Source: Stutzerimonas zhaodongensis (GTDB taxonomy: Bacteria; Pseudomonadota; Gammaproteobacteria; Pseudomonadales; Pseudomonadaceae). Taken from it: 64,000 nt of DNA. The position numbers and the translations under genes were made by a program. The DNA lies in NCBI RefSeq assembly GCF_003696365.1, contig NZ_RFFM01000001.1, positions 1,503,852-1,567,851 of the forward strand, given 5' to 3'. Positions 18,181 to 27,418 of this stretch are shown piece by piece. Position 1 is the stretch's first letter; each line of letters begins with the position of its first letter. The notes under the pieces were generated by a model. That model saw only the letters and a program-made list of their open reading frames with translations, ran no database searches and was not told the origin of the DNA.

Positions 18181-19272
18181 GTGTTGTCTCGATTCAAGCA
18201 AAGGTCCCCCTCCGCTTTCGCAGCATCTCTGTTCATGGCCGCAACGCTTTTCGCAGCGCCCTCACATGCGTTCGCTCAGGAAGGATTCAGTTGGGCGGAG
18301 GACTTTCTCGAGCGCATCGCCAAGGTCGACGAGCAGACATCAGGCGAACTGGGCGTTTATCTCAAGGATCTGGACAGTGGCGTGTCGGCGTCCTATCACG
18401 GCGACGAGGTCTGGTATCTCGCCTCGACGGTCAAGGTGCCCATAGCCATCGCCATCATGCGGCGTATTGATGAGGGGACCATGAGCCTGGATACGACGGT
18501 CCGCCTGATGGAATCAGACTACGTGGATGGCGCCGGACCCACCAACAGCCACAAACCGGGCACGCCGCTGAGCGTTCGTTACCTGATGGACCAGATGCTG
18601 ATCCACAGCGACAACACCGCCAGCGACCTGCTGATCAGCCTGGTCGGGCTCGACGCGATCAACGCCGTCACCGCAGAGCTGGTTCCGCAGGGCTTTGGCC
18701 CTATCACCCGTCTGGCGGATGTTCGCAGGCTCATCTACGGCGAATTTCATCCCGCTGCCAGCCAGCTTTCCGGTCGGGACTTCCTGCGGCTGAAGCAACA
18801 ACCCCAGGAAGCCGGTCGGCTATCGTTGCTGGCGAAACTGATCGGCGTTCAGCGGAGCGAATTCCAGAAAATCAGTTTGGCTGAGGCTTACAAGCGCTAT
18901 TACGCAACGCCCTTCAATTCCGCGACCTTGCAGGCCTACGGCGATCTGCTTTCTGCACTCATTCAAGGCAGAGCCGCGTCACGTGCCAGCACTGAATACC
19001 TGATCAGCGTGATGAATCGGGTTGAAACCGGCACCCAACGTATCAAGGCAGGCCTGCCAAAAACCGTGGGTTACGCGCACAAGACCGGCACTCAGGTTTC
19101 GCGCATCTGCGACGCGGGCCTGATCGCGCCGCCGCCCTACCGCCAGGCCGAACCCGCTGGCCAGATCGTTGTGGTCGCCTGCGTACGCGGCGGCGCATCC
19201 ACCGCCAAGGCCGAACGCGCGTTGCGCGGCACGGGTGAAGCGATAACCGCCTCTGGAGTTCTACGTCTGTGA
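18181..19272 (+). CDS. Class A beta-lactamase-fold serine hydrolase, first of a tandem pair
   Basis: A 363-residue exported serine hydrolase. With the GTG start at 18181 (AGAGAGG ten bases upstream) the signal peptide is about 32 residues ending SHAFA. Penicillin-interacting motifs are present: STVK at residues 82-85, SDN at 143-145 and KTGT at 301. A YGEFHP stretch sits where the omega loop of class A enzymes would be, but the classic ExxLN is not evident. The C-terminal half has an insertion relative to TEM-type enzymes. It could be a D,D-peptidase-like or esterase-type enzyme; beta-lactamase activity is not established. The neighbouring gene is a diverged copy overlapping its stop codon. 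An in-frame ATG at 18076 would give a longer N-terminus. Confidence 0.8.
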   Translation: MLSRFKQRSPSAFAASLFMAATLFAAPSHAFAQEGFSWAEDFLERIAKVDEQTSGELGVYLKDLDSGVSASYHGDEVWYLASTVKVPIAIAIMRRIDEGTMSLDTTVRLMESDYVDGAGPTNSHKPGTPLSVRYLMDQMLIHSDNTASDLLISLVGLDAINAVTAELVPQGFGPITRLADVRRLIYGEFHPAASQLSGRDFLRLKQQPQEAGRLSLLAKLIGVQRSEFQKISLAEAYKRYYATPFNSATLQAYGDLLSALIQGRAASRASTEYLISVMNRVETGTQRIKAGLPKTVGYAHKTGTQVSRICDAGLIAPPPYRQAEPAGQIVVVACVRGGASTAKAERALRGTGEAITASGVLRL

Positions 19273-20351
19273 ATGACCCCCGCTTGCGTAACAGAAAGCT
19301 GCTTGCCCTTCCTGTTCTGGTTGGCCTGGGGCTCGCGCTCTGGGCCTACAAAGAGCAGGCCTATTCGGACTCCTGGCGCTCGGCGCTCGAGCAGGACATC
19401 CGTCGCATCGACGAGCAGTCGCCCGGCAAGTTGGGCGTTTACGTCAAGCATCTGGGCGACGGCAAGTCGCTCAGTCACGATGCAGACCGCTTCTGGTATC
19501 TGGGCTCGGCAGTCAAGGTGCCGATTGCCGTAGCCGTGCTGCAGAGCATCGATGAAGGTAAACACAGCATCGATGAGGAAATGACCCTGCAGGCCACCGA
19601 CAAGGTCGACGGCTCCGGTGATCTGGTCTGGCAGGACGAAGGCGTTGCCTACTCGCTGCGCAGCCTGCTCAACGAAATGCTGATCGAGAGCGACAACACC
19701 GCCGCTAACATGCTGATCCGTCTGATCGGCGAGGACGAATTGAACGAGCGCACCCGCAAGAACATGGGCGGCAAAGGCTTCGAGCGAATCACCGACTTCA
19801 CCCAGGTACGCCGGGATGTCTACGGCGAACTCCACCCCGACGCGCGGGACCTGGACAACATCGAACTGGTGAAGCTCGCCTCTGCGCCGTTCAGCAAGCC
19901 GCGTTACGAAGCGGTGGCGCGGGTCCTGAACATCCCCACCAGCGAGCTGAAGGCTGACAGCATGGAGCAGGCCTACGAGCGTTACTACGCGCGCAATCTG
20001 AACGCCAGTACCCTGGAGTCATACGGCAGGCTGCTGGTAAAACTGGCTCAGGGCGACTTGCTGTCCGAATCGAGCAGGGACCTGCTGTTCAAGGACATGA
20101 AGATCGACCGCTACGACGCTTATCGGCTCGAAGCCGGGCTGCCCAGCGAGGCGGCCTTCATCCAGAAAACCGGCACCCAGCTGGAACGCGCATGCCATGT
20201 GGGCGTGATCGAGCCGTTGGCCGAAAAGCAGGCCGATACCATCGTCATTGTCGCTTGCGCCGAAGCACTGGACGAAGACAAGGAAGCCGGCGCAGCATTC
20301 GAGCAAGTCGGCAAAGCGATCACCAAGGCCCTGCTAGGCAAAGCTGATTGA
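19269..20351 (+). CDS. Class A beta-lactamase-fold serine hydrolase, second of a tandem pair
   Basis: A 360-residue paralogue of the preceding gene. A single N-terminal hydrophobic segment (LLALPVLVGLGLALWAY) may be an uncleaved anchor or signal. Motifs are SAVK at residues 80-83, SDN at 141-143 and KTGT at 300. QVRRDVYGELHP parallels DVRRLIYGEFHP in the first copy, and VKVPIA is shared. It starts with GTG inside the TGA of the upstream gene (GTGA overlap), which indicates translational coupling and one operon. The pair probably arose by tandem duplication and both keep their catalytic Ser, Lys and KTG. Role in peptidoglycan turnover or beta-lactam response is inference. Confidence 0.82.
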   Translation: MNDPRLRNRKLLALPVLVGLGLALWAYKEQAYSDSWRSALEQDIRRIDEQSPGKLGVYVKHLGDGKSLSHDADRFWYLGSAVKVPIAVAVLQSIDEGKHSIDEEMTLQATDKVDGSGDLVWQDEGVAYSLRSLLNEMLIESDNTAANMLIRLIGEDELNERTRKNMGGKGFERITDFTQVRRDVYGELHPDARDLDNIELVKLASAPFSKPRYEAVARVLNIPTSELKADSMEQAYERYYARNLNASTLESYGRLLVKLAQGDLLSESSRDLLFKDMKIDRYDAYRLEAGLPSEAAFIQKTGTQLERACHVGVIEPLAEKQADTIVIVACAEALDEDKEAGAAFEQVGKAITKALLGKAD

Positions 20352-20524
20352 GGACCGCGCGCATCTCGGGAAAGGCATGAACATACGGCTTTGCACGCTG
20401 AGACCCAGGCGGCGGCAACTTTGCGTCTCATGGCCCGCTCAAATATGACGAAGTCCGTTTCGCTCGTATTGCGGCAGCGGATTGTCCACACTTCTGTAGT
20501 CATCTGATCAGTGAGGCGTCGATC

Positions 20525-22960
20525 ATGCGCAAGGCCGAAGTCAAACACCGCAATACCGTCAAGCTCGAGCGGCTTCAGCGCTTTCTGGCGTGGACAACGG
20601 AGCGGCATCCGGACTTCGTGCCGAAGAAGAATCACCAGGAGAATTGGTTTTCCGTCTACCTGGGTCATCAACCGCCCGAGATCGGCCGCGCGGCGCGGTT
20701 GTTCTGGCTGGGTCTCGATGAGCCCACTGTCGAGGCCAATCTGCAAGGCAGCGATCCCACCACGCTCATAGGCCGCCTGCTCAATCGGGACGTCAACCAG
20801 ATCAGTTGCCAGATCGACGTGTTCGGCCTCGAGAAAACCCTGGACTGCGGTCCGGTCCAGAATCTGCTGGAACCGGACTTCGCGTTACGCCTGGCCGACA
20901 GCGCGTCCATCGAGGATTTCGAGCGCAACGTGTGCACCGCAATCGGCGCCCTGGTGCGCGATCGCCTTCACGTACTCGAACGCCCCTTCGCAACCATGAG
21001 CGACGAGCAGAAAGCGCGCAGTCTGGATCGCCTGCCGGCCAGACTTTCGCGTATCAATGACTTCGCCGCCCGCGCCGTCGACACGCTTAACGAGGTGATC
21101 CACGAGCTGCGTTATGTAGTCGAACTGCGCCACGGCGAGGTGACGCTGGACATGCAACGGCGCATTCCCGGTGGTCAGGGACATGTGCTGAGCGAACGCG
21201 AAGTAGCGGATCTCAAGGACGAAGACCGCCAGGCGATGCACGCCAAGTTCGAGATGATGATCGAGGAAGCGCAGGACTTCGACCTGCAATTACTCGGCGA
21301 AAAACGCCTGACCGAAATATTCATGATGGAGCCGAAGAAGTTGCGTCGGACCATCCGCTTCGCCCGTGAAGACAACCGGGAGAAGATGGCCTTCGCGGTA
21401 CTGCTGGAGAACAACCCGCGCTTCGTCCATTACCACAAGTTGTACGCGGCACGGCGCATCACCCGCACCTGGACCGCACTGCTGGGTCCAACCAACAGTG
21501 GCAAGACGCATCGAGCCATCGAGGCCATGACCGCCGTCAAAAAAGCGATCTACCTCTCCCCTTTGCGCCTGATGGCGCTGGAGAACCAGGAGCGCATCGA
21601 GTCCATGGGCGTACCCTGCTCGCTGGTAACCGGCGAGGAGGAAATCATCCGCGAAGGCGCCACGCATTATTGCTGCACGGTGGAGGAGTTTTCCCGCTTT
21701 CGCAGCGAATCCTGGGACGTGGCGGTCATCGACGAAGTACAGATGATGGCCGACTCTCAACGCGGCTGGGCCTGGGTCGATGCGCTGGTCAGCGCCTATA
21801 CCGGAGACCTGATCATGACGGGTCCGGAGCTGATCCGGCCGTCACTGCAAACCCTTTGCGACCTGTGCGAAGACCATCTGGTGGTCCAATCCACCAAACG
21901 TCTTTCCCCGGTGGACGTGGCCCGACGTTCGACCACGCTCAAGCAACTGGACGCCGGTTCGATGCTGGTCGCCTTCAGCCGCAAGACGGTGCTCGAACTC
22001 AAGGCCATGCTGGAAATGACCGGCAAGAGTGTCTCGGTGGTCTACGGTGCGCTGTCACCGGAAGTCCGCCGCGAACAGGCACGCCGTTTTCGCGAAGGCG
22101 AGGCGGACATCATGGTCGCCACCGATGCGGTGGGTATGGGCCTGAACATGCCGGCGCACACCCTGTGTTTCTACACCGATGAAAAATACGACGGCATTCA
22201 GAATCGCCAACTCAAGGTGCAGGAGGTCAAGCAGATCGGCGGGCGCGCTGGCCGCTTCGGCCATCACGACAGCGGCCTCATCACCGCGCTCGACGGGCAG
22301 ACGTTGCAATCGATCAAGCGTCTGTTCTATAGCGAGGATCTGCCGGTGGACCTGTCGCAATTTCAAGTACGCCCCTCGATCGAGCACCTTCAGGCGATCT
22401 CTGAGCTGATGAACGAGCCCAGCCTGCTACGCGCCTGGCTGACCTTCAACCGCAATATCAACTATGGCGACGAATTCATCTCGATCCTGCCGGACGAGCT
22501 GGCCGAATGGATCAAGCTGATCGACGACCCCACCATCGATCTGCCGCTGCGCTGGATATTCGCCTGCACGCCGATCCGGGGCGGTCTCGACAGTCCGGCC
22601 GCAATATTTGCCCAGCAATGGCTGAAGAAGGTCGCGCAAGATAAGGAGAATCCATTGCCGCGGCTGGTGATCGATGCCGACCTGGCGACGCTGGAAAGCT
22701 CGCTACACGTCATCGAAACCTATCTGCATCTGGCACGCACTCTGCCCGCGCATTTCCCGGCACTGGAGCAGGCCGAACAGCATCGCAGCCTGCTCAACGG
22801 CGCCATCACCCGGGAGTTGTCGCGGCAGCGCAAACCGCGCAGCTCGGATCGCCGACGCCTGGCCGGAGGAAGCCGCCAATGCCAGAAATGCGGCAAGGCG
22901 ATGCCCGTCGCCGGGCGGCAGTTCCGGTTATGTCAGAGTTGCTTCAACGAGAAGCGGTGA
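20525..22960 (+). CDS. Suv3-like DExH-box RNA helicase with C-terminal zinc ribbon
   Basis: An 811-residue superfamily 2 helicase. Walker A GPTNSGKT is at residues 321-328, motif II is DEVQ at 403-406, AFSRKTVLEL and ATDAVGMGLNMP are motifs IV and V, and motif VI is QIGGRAGRFG from residue 570. These details (GPTNSGKTHRA, SPLRLMALE, DEVQMMAD) match the mitochondrial Suv3/SUPV3L1 family, which unwinds RNA for degradation with PNPase or an RNase II-like partner. The first 310 residues form an unusual alpha-helical N-terminal extension. The C-terminus ends in a CxxC-x13-CxxC knuckle (Cys 786, 789, 803, 806). Bacterial members are little studied; a role in RNA turnover is inferred. It is monocistronic and followed by the REP array. 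Confidence 0.85.
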   Translation: MRKAEVKHRNTVKLERLQRFLAWTTERHPDFVPKKNHQENWFSVYLGHQPPEIGRAARLFWLGLDEPTVEANLQGSDPTTLIGRLLNRDVNQISCQIDVFGLEKTLDCGPVQNLLEPDFALRLADSASIEDFERNVCTAIGALVRDRLHVLERPFATMSDEQKARSLDRLPARLSRINDFAARAVDTLNEVIHELRYVVELRHGEVTLDMQRRIPGGQGHVLSEREVADLKDEDRQAMHAKFEMMIEEAQDFDLQLLGEKRLTEIFMMEPKKLRRTIRFAREDNREKMAFAVLLENNPRFVHYHKLYAARRITRTWTALLGPTNSGKTHRAIEAMTAVKKAIYLSPLRLMALENQERIESMGVPCSLVTGEEEIIREGATHYCCTVEEFSRFRSESWDVAVIDEVQMMADSQRGWAWVDALVSAYTGDLIMTGPELIRPSLQTLCDLCEDHLVVQSTKRLSPVDVARRSTTLKQLDAGSMLVAFSRKTVLELKAMLEMTGKSVSVVYGALSPEVRREQARRFREGEADIMVATDAVGMGLNMPAHTLCFYTDEKYDGIQNRQLKVQEVKQIGGRAGRFGHHDSGLITALDGQTLQSIKRLFYSEDLPVDLSQFQVRPSIEHLQAISELMNEPSLLRAWLTFNRNINYGDEFISILPDELAEWIKLIDDPTIDLPLRWIFACTPIRGGLDSPAAIFAQQWLKKVAQDKENPLPRLVIDADLATLESSLHVIETYLHLARTLPAHFPALEQAEQHRSLLNGAITRELSRQRKPRSSDRRRLAGGSRQCQKCGKAMPVAGRQFRLCQSCFNEKR

Positions 22961-22987
22961 GGGATTGAAGGCATCTGTGCGCTCGCA

Positions 22988-23366
22988 GACCTGTAGGTGG
23001 GATTTTGCTCGCGAGCAGATGTACTGCGGTGCACGCAAATTCAGGTCTCGTGCGATCCGGATCGCCAGCAAGCTGGCTCCTACGAAAAGCTGTCGCGCGT
23101 AGACCTGTAGGAGTGAGCTTGCTCACGAGCAGATGTATTGCGGTGCACGCAACCACTAGCTCGTGCCCGTCCGGATCGCCAGCAAGCTGGCTCCTACGAA
23201 AGCTGTTTCGTGCGTAGACCTGTAGGAGTGAGCTTGCTCACGAGCAGATGTACTGCGGTGCACGCAACCACTAGCTCGTGCCGTCCGGATCGCCAGCAAA
23301 GCTGGCTTCTACAACAAGAAGCTTCGGCGCTCATCGCATCTGTAGGAGCCAGCTTGCTGGCGATCA
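22988..23366. repeat. Tandem REP array, three units of about 115 bp plus an inverted terminal copy
   Basis: TGTAGG recurs at 22992, 23106 and 23221 (spacing 114 and 115), each time followed by a GAGTGAGCTTGCTCACGAGC-type hairpin (degenerate in the first unit), GCAGATGTA(C/T)TGCGGTGCACGC, and then a GATCGCCAGCAAGCTGGCTCC hairpin. The last TGTAGGAGCCAGC at 23341 is inverted. Units 2 and 3 are nearly identical over 100 bases. Two different REP hairpins alternate, so this is a BIME-type mosaic. It fills the gap between the helicase and DUF1810 genes; no gene is supported within 22961-23448. Confidence 0.88.
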
Positions 23367-23448
23367 GCAGCCACTCAGCGGCTCGGTCGCTTCGGGCTGA
23401 ATCAACTTGGCGTCCGCCACTCTGATAAAAAAACAGGCGCGGTGACCC

Positions 23449-23871
23449 ATGAGCGACGACCCTCATAACCTGCAACGCTTCGTCGACGCCCAGCGCTCTA
23501 CTTACGACCAGGCCCTTGCCGAACTGCTGGCCGGGCGCAAGCAGAGCCACTGGATGTGGTTCATCTTTCCGCAGATCGCTGGGCTGGGCCACAGCGCAAT
23601 GGCCCAGCGCTACGCGATAACCAGCCGCGACGAAGCCGCCGCCTATCTCCAACATCCCGTACTTGGCCCTCGGCTAGAGGAATGCACCACAGCCATGCTG
23701 CGCCACGCTGACCGCTCAGTGCGGCAGATTCTCGGCTCGCCGGATGACATGAAGTTGCGCTCAAGCATGACCCTCTTCGATTCAGTGACCTCAGAATCCG
23801 CACCTTATCGGGAGGTGCTGGAGCTGTTCTATGGTTCCCAACCTGACCCAGCAACGCTCGCCAGGCTCTAG
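23449..23871 (+). CDS. DUF1810 family protein
   Basis: A 140-residue cytoplasmic protein. Family blocks are LQRFVDAQRSTYDQALAELL, KQSHWMWFIFPQIAGLG, MAQRYAI, AAAYLQHPVLGPRLEECT and DDMKLRSSMTLF. DUF1810 proteins are common in proteobacteria and are related in fold to NAD-processing or ADP-ribose-linked enzymes by distant similarity, but no activity is established. It lies directly after the REP array and ahead of the glycerol region, apparently monocistronic. Start ATG at 23449 follows GGTGACCC. Confidence 0.87.
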   Translation: MSDDPHNLQRFVDAQRSTYDQALAELLAGRKQSHWMWFIFPQIAGLGHSAMAQRYAITSRDEAAAYLQHPVLGPRLEECTTAMLRHADRSVRQILGSPDDMKLRSSMTLFDSVTSESAPYREVLELFYGSQPDPATLARL

Positions 23872-24030
23872 CGCGCACGCTCCGAGCAAATTAAAACACT
23901 CGTTCGATTAAACAAAACGCCTCGGATAGCGTCAGAGGCCTGACGCAACGCGCCCGTTGCACGGCAAACCGTCAGCTTTTTGTTGATATGTTCGAATTTT
24001 AGCTTTGACAGGCCACCCATTTGACCTTAA

Positions 24031-24048
24031 GTTTTCGCTTCCGAACAT
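24031..24048 (+). promoter_or_regulatory. GlpR-type operator upstream of glpF
   Basis: GTTTTCG-CTTC-CGAACAT has the 7-4-7 layout of the known GlpR site (ATGTTCG-N4-CGAACAT) with five of seven left and seven of seven right matches. A further lone half-site TATGTTCGAA lies at 23987-23996. The location, 59-76 bases before the glpF start, suits repression of glpFK. Confidence 0.6.
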
Positions 24049-24106
24049 TTCCGAACCCTCGCAGTATTCGGATCATAAAAACAACAGCTCCATAGAGAGG
24101 TCGCGC

Positions 24107-24991
24107 ATGAGTATCCCGTCCACCCCGACGCTACGGGGGCAATGCATTGCTGAATTTCTTGGTACCGCCCTTCTGATCTTCTTCGGTACAGGCTGCGTAG
24201 CCGCGATGAAGCTCGGCGGCGCTGACCTAGGTCTTTGGGAGATAAGTATTATTTGGGGAATCGGCGTCAGCATGGGGGTCTATCTCGCCGCTGGCGTCTC
24301 GGGGGCGCACCTCAACCCGGCTGTGTCCATCGCGCTCTGGCTGTTCGGTACCTTCGAACGTAATAAAGTCCCCGCCTACATCCTCGCTCAGACTGCTGGC
24401 GCCTTCTGCGCGGCTGCGTTGGTTTATGGACTTTACAGCAGCCTGTTTTTCGATTTCGAACACGCCGAGCAGATGACTCGCGGCAGCGTCGCAAGCCTCG
24501 AGCTGGCGTCGGTCTTTTCGACTTACCCTCACGCTTCGCTGTCGATAGGCCAGGCGTTTCTGGTGGAAGTGGTGATTACCGCTATTCTGCTGGGGATGAT
24601 CATGGCGCTGACCGACGACGGTAACGGCCTGCCACGCGGGCCGCTTGCGCCCTTGCTGATCGGACTGCTGATCGCTGTCATTGGCGGCGCAATGGGGCCA
24701 TTGACCGGCTTCGCCATGAACCCGGCTCGGGACTTCGGACCGAAGCTGATGACCTTCTTCGCGGGCTGGGGAGAGGTCGCCTTCACCGGCGGACGCGATA
24801 TCCCCTATTTTCTGGTCCCACTGATCGCGCCAGTAATCGGCGCCTGTCTTGGAGCGGCTGGCTACAAGGCGCTGATCTGCAAGCACCTGCCGGGCATCGG
24901 CGGAGCCTGTGATCTGCCGGCCAATACAGAAGAGAAGGCTGAGAGCGCCGCCTTCAGCAAAAACGATGTCACTGCCCCTGAAGCTCGTTAA
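24107..24991 (+). CDS. glpF: Glycerol uptake facilitator GlpF (aquaglyceroporin)
   Basis: A 294-residue six-helix MIP-family channel that lets glycerol diffuse through the inner membrane. Both NPA motifs are present: HLNPAVS (Asn at residue 70) and MNPARDF (Asn at 205). GRDFGPK-like ARDFGPK with the Asp after the second NPA marks the glycerol-type pore. GAGCGAAG-rich bases precede the start: GAGAGG ends seven bases before the ATG at 24107, so upstream in-frame codons (24005, 24092) are not the start. The C-terminal 40 residues are a polar tail. glpK follows by 12 bases, so they form an operon. Confidence 0.95.
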   Translation: MSIPSTPTLRGQCIAEFLGTALLIFFGTGCVAAMKLGGADLGLWEISIIWGIGVSMGVYLAAGVSGAHLNPAVSIALWLFGTFERNKVPAYILAQTAGAFCAAALVYGLYSSLFFDFEHAEQMTRGSVASLELASVFSTYPHASLSIGQAFLVEVVITAILLGMIMALTDDGNGLPRGPLAPLLIGLLIAVIGGAMGPLTGFAMNPARDFGPKLMTFFAGWGEVAFTGGRDIPYFLVPLIAPVIGACLGAAGYKALICKHLPGIGGACDLPANTEEKAESAAFSKNDVTAPEAR

Positions 24992-25003
24992 GGAATCGAC
25001 ACC

Positions 25004-26515
25004 ATGAGCACCGAGAACAACAAGCAATTCATCGTCGCCCTCGATCAGGGCACCACCAGCTCCCGCGCCATCGTGCTGGACCGCAACGCCAATGTGGTAA
25101 CTATCGCCCAGCGCGAATTTGCACAGATCTATCCGCAGCCGAGCTGGGTCGAACATGACCCCATGGAAATCTGGGCAACCCAGAGTGGCGTGTTCGTCGA
25201 AGCCCTGGCCCAGGCCGGCATCACCAACGAACAGGTGGCGGCAATCGGCATCACCAACCAGCGCGAGACCACCATCGTCTGGGACAAGAACACTGGCCGG
25301 CCGATCTACAACGCCATCGTCTGGCAGAGCCGCCAGAGTACCGCAATCTGCGATCAGCTCAAGCGCGACGGGATGGAAGATCACATCCGCAAGACCACCG
25401 GCCTGGTCATCGACCCCTACTTCTCGGGCACCAAGATCAAGTGGATTCTTGATCATGTCGAAGGCAGCCGCGAGCGTGCCCGTCGTGGCGAGCTGCTATT
25501 CGGAACCGTCGACTGCTGGCTGATCTGGAAGATGACTCAGGGCAAAGCCCACGTCACCGATTACACCAACGCCTCGCGCACCATGTTGTTCGATATTCAC
25601 AAGCTTGACTGGGACCCGGTCATGCTCGAGGCGCTGGACATCCCGCGCGAGATGCTGCCGGACGTTCGTTCGTCATCCGAAGTCTATGGCCACGCCTACC
25701 TGGGCTCTGGCCAGAGCACCGGCATCCCGATCGCAGGCATCGCCGGTGATCAGCAAGCTGCGCTATTCGGGCAGATGTGCGTCGAGCCGGGCCAGGCCAA
25801 GAACACCTACGGCACCGGCTGCTTCCTGCTGATGAACACCGGGACCAAGGCGGTTCAGTCGCAGCATGGCATGCTGACCACCATCGCTTGTGGCCCCAAA
25901 GGTGAGGTGAATTACGCACTGGAAGGCGCCATCTTCAACGGCGGGTCGACCGTACAGTGGCTGCGTGACGAGCTGAAAGTGATCAATGACTCCCTGGATT
26001 CGGAGTACTTCGCGACCAAGGTCAAGGACAGTAACGGCGTCTATCTGGTCCCGGCGTTCACCGGTCTCGGCGCACCCTATTGGGACCCGCGGGCCCGCGG
26101 CGCTCTGTTCGGCCTGACCCGTGGTGTGAAGGTCGATCACATCATCCGCGCAGCACTGGAATCCATCGCTTACCAGACCCGCGACGTACTCGACGCCATG
26201 CAACAGGATGCCGGTGAGCGCCTGCGCTCTCTGCGGGTAGACGGCGGCGCCGTGGCCAACAACTTCCTTATGCAGTTCCAGGCCGACCTGCTCGGCACTC
26301 AGGTCGAACGTCCGGAAATGAAGGAAACCACGGCACTGGGCGCCGCCTATCTGGCGGGCCTGGCCACCGGTTTCTGGAGCAGCCTGGAAGAGTTGCGCAG
26401 CAAGGCCACCATCGAGCGCATCTTCGAACCGGCGTGCGACGATGCGCAGCGCCAAGCGCTCTATAAAGGGTGGCAGAAGGCGGTAGGCCGCACCCGCGAT
26501 TGGGAAGAGGAATAA
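25004..26515 (+). CDS. glpK: Glycerol kinase
   Basis: A 503-residue FGGY-family kinase that phosphorylates glycerol entering through GlpF, trapping it as sn-glycerol 3-phosphate. Diagnostic blocks are [16 protein letters not shown] at the N-terminus, [65 protein letters not shown] and the C-terminal [14 protein letters not shown] and [11 protein letters not shown]. Length and motif order match E. coli GlpK (502 residues). It is cotranscribed with glpF and followed by a strong terminator. Confidence 0.97.
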   Translation: MSTENNKQFIVALDQGTTSSRAIVLDRNANVVTIAQREFAQIYPQPSWVEHDPMEIWATQSGVFVEALAQAGITNEQVAAIGITNQRETTIVWDKNTGRPIYNAIVWQSRQSTAICDQLKRDGMEDHIRKTTGLVIDPYFSGTKIKWILDHVEGSRERARRGELLFGTVDCWLIWKMTQGKAHVTDYTNASRTMLFDIHKLDWDPVMLEALDIPREMLPDVRSSSEVYGHAYLGSGQSTGIPIAGIAGDQQAALFGQMCVEPGQAKNTYGTGCFLLMNTGTKAVQSQHGMLTTIACGPKGEVNYALEGAIFNGGSTVQWLRDELKVINDSLDSEYFATKVKDSNGVYLVPAFTGLGAPYWDPRARGALFGLTRGVKVDHIIRAALESIAYQTRDVLDAMQQDAGERLRSLRVDGGAVANNFLMQFQADLLGTQVERPEMKETTALGAAYLAGLATGFWSSLEELRSKATIERIFEPACDDAQRQALYKGWQKAVGRTRDWEEE

Positions 26516-26542
26516 CCACCTCTACCCACATCTTGCTAGAAC

Positions 26543-26580
26543 TGGCGCCCGGCCCGGATCTGATCCGCGCCGGGCGCTTT
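26543..26580 (+). terminator. Rho-independent terminator of glpFK
   Basis: GGCGCCCGGC pairs with GCCGGGCGCT across an inner GGATC/GATCC stem, ending in CTTTC. It lies 28 bases after the glpK stop and separates glpFK from glpR. Confidence 0.7.
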
Positions 26581-26659
26581 CACTTGCGAACGAACAATTC
26601 TTTAATCGAGGGCCAGACTGCGGCATCCTTCTCGGCATATCGAATAAGAAGGAAGCCCC

Positions 26660-27418
26660 ATGACTCTGGCACCACGACAGCAGAGCATTCTCGAACTGGT
26701 ACGTGAACGCGGCTACGTCAGCATTGAAGAGCTGGCGCAGCAGTTCGCGGTAACGCCACAGACCATCCGCCGTGACATCAACCAGCTGGGCGAAGCTGGC
26801 CTGCTGCGCCGCTATCACGGCGGTGCAGCACACGATTCCAGCGTACAGAACACCGCCTACACCCAGCGCGCCCGGCAGATGCGCGATGAGAAACGCCGCA
26901 TTGCCGATGCCATGGCGCAGCACATTCCCGATCAAGCGTCCCTGTTCATCAATATCGGTACTACCACCGAGGCCATCGCCCACGCCCTGCTCAATCACCG
27001 TGATCTCAAGATCATCACCAACAACCTGCACGTGGCGAGCATTCTCAGCCCCAAAGAAGATTTCGACGTGCTGATCGCCGGCGGTAACGTCCGCAGCGAC
27101 GGCGGCGTGGTTGGCCAGGCGACGGCAGATTTCATCAGTCAGTTTAAAGTCGACTATGCGCTGATCGGCATCAGCGGCATCGATGAGGACGGCACCCTTC
27201 TGGACTTCGACTATCAGGAAGTACGCGTCTCGCAAGCGATCATCAACAACGCTCGCCAGGTTTTCCTCGCCGCCGACTCAAGCAAGTTCGGGCGGAATGC
27301 GATGACCCGCCTGGGCTCGCTGGAGCAGATCGACATGCTGTTTACCGAAGCCCAGCCACCGGAAGCCTTTCTTGAACTGCTCACCCGCCACAAAGTGAAG
27401 CTCGAAGTCACGGGCTGA
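26660..27418 (+). CDS. glpR: Glycerol-3-phosphate regulon repressor GlpR (DeoR family)
   Basis: A 252-residue DeoR-family repressor. The N-terminal helix-turn-helix covers about residues 5-57 ([20 protein letters not shown], then [12 protein letters not shown]). The C-terminal sensor domain has [43 protein letters not shown] and the DSSKFGR motif, and binds sn-glycerol 3-phosphate in the family. It sits between glpK and glpD, as in P. aeruginosa, and should repress glpFK and glpD; operator motifs occur before glpF and glpD. A half-site CGAACAA at 26591 may serve autoregulation. A strong ribosome site (AAGAAGGAAG) precedes the ATG. Confidence 0.94.
   Translation: MTLAPRQQSILELVRERGYVSIEELAQQFAVTPQTIRRDINQLGEAGLLRRYHGGAAHDSSVQNTAYTQRARQMRDEKRRIADAMAQHIPDQASLFINIGTTTEAIAHALLNHRDLKIITNNLHVASILSPKEDFDVLIAGGNVRSDGGVVGQATADFISQFKVDYALIGISGIDEDGTLLDFDYQEVRVSQAIINNARQVFLAADSSKFGRNAMTRLGSLEQIDMLFTEAQPPEAFLELLTRHKVKLEVTG

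Noticed and set aside
22961-23448. Tandem array considered as a CRISPR
   Set aside because: Repeat units are about 115 bp, near-identical throughout including the parts that would be spacers, and no cas genes are near.
24227-25456. Long open frame of 409 codons on the minus strand opposite glpF and glpK
   Set aside because: It is antisense to two confidently identified genes, has no ribosome site and its composition is that of a shadow frame in GC-rich DNA.
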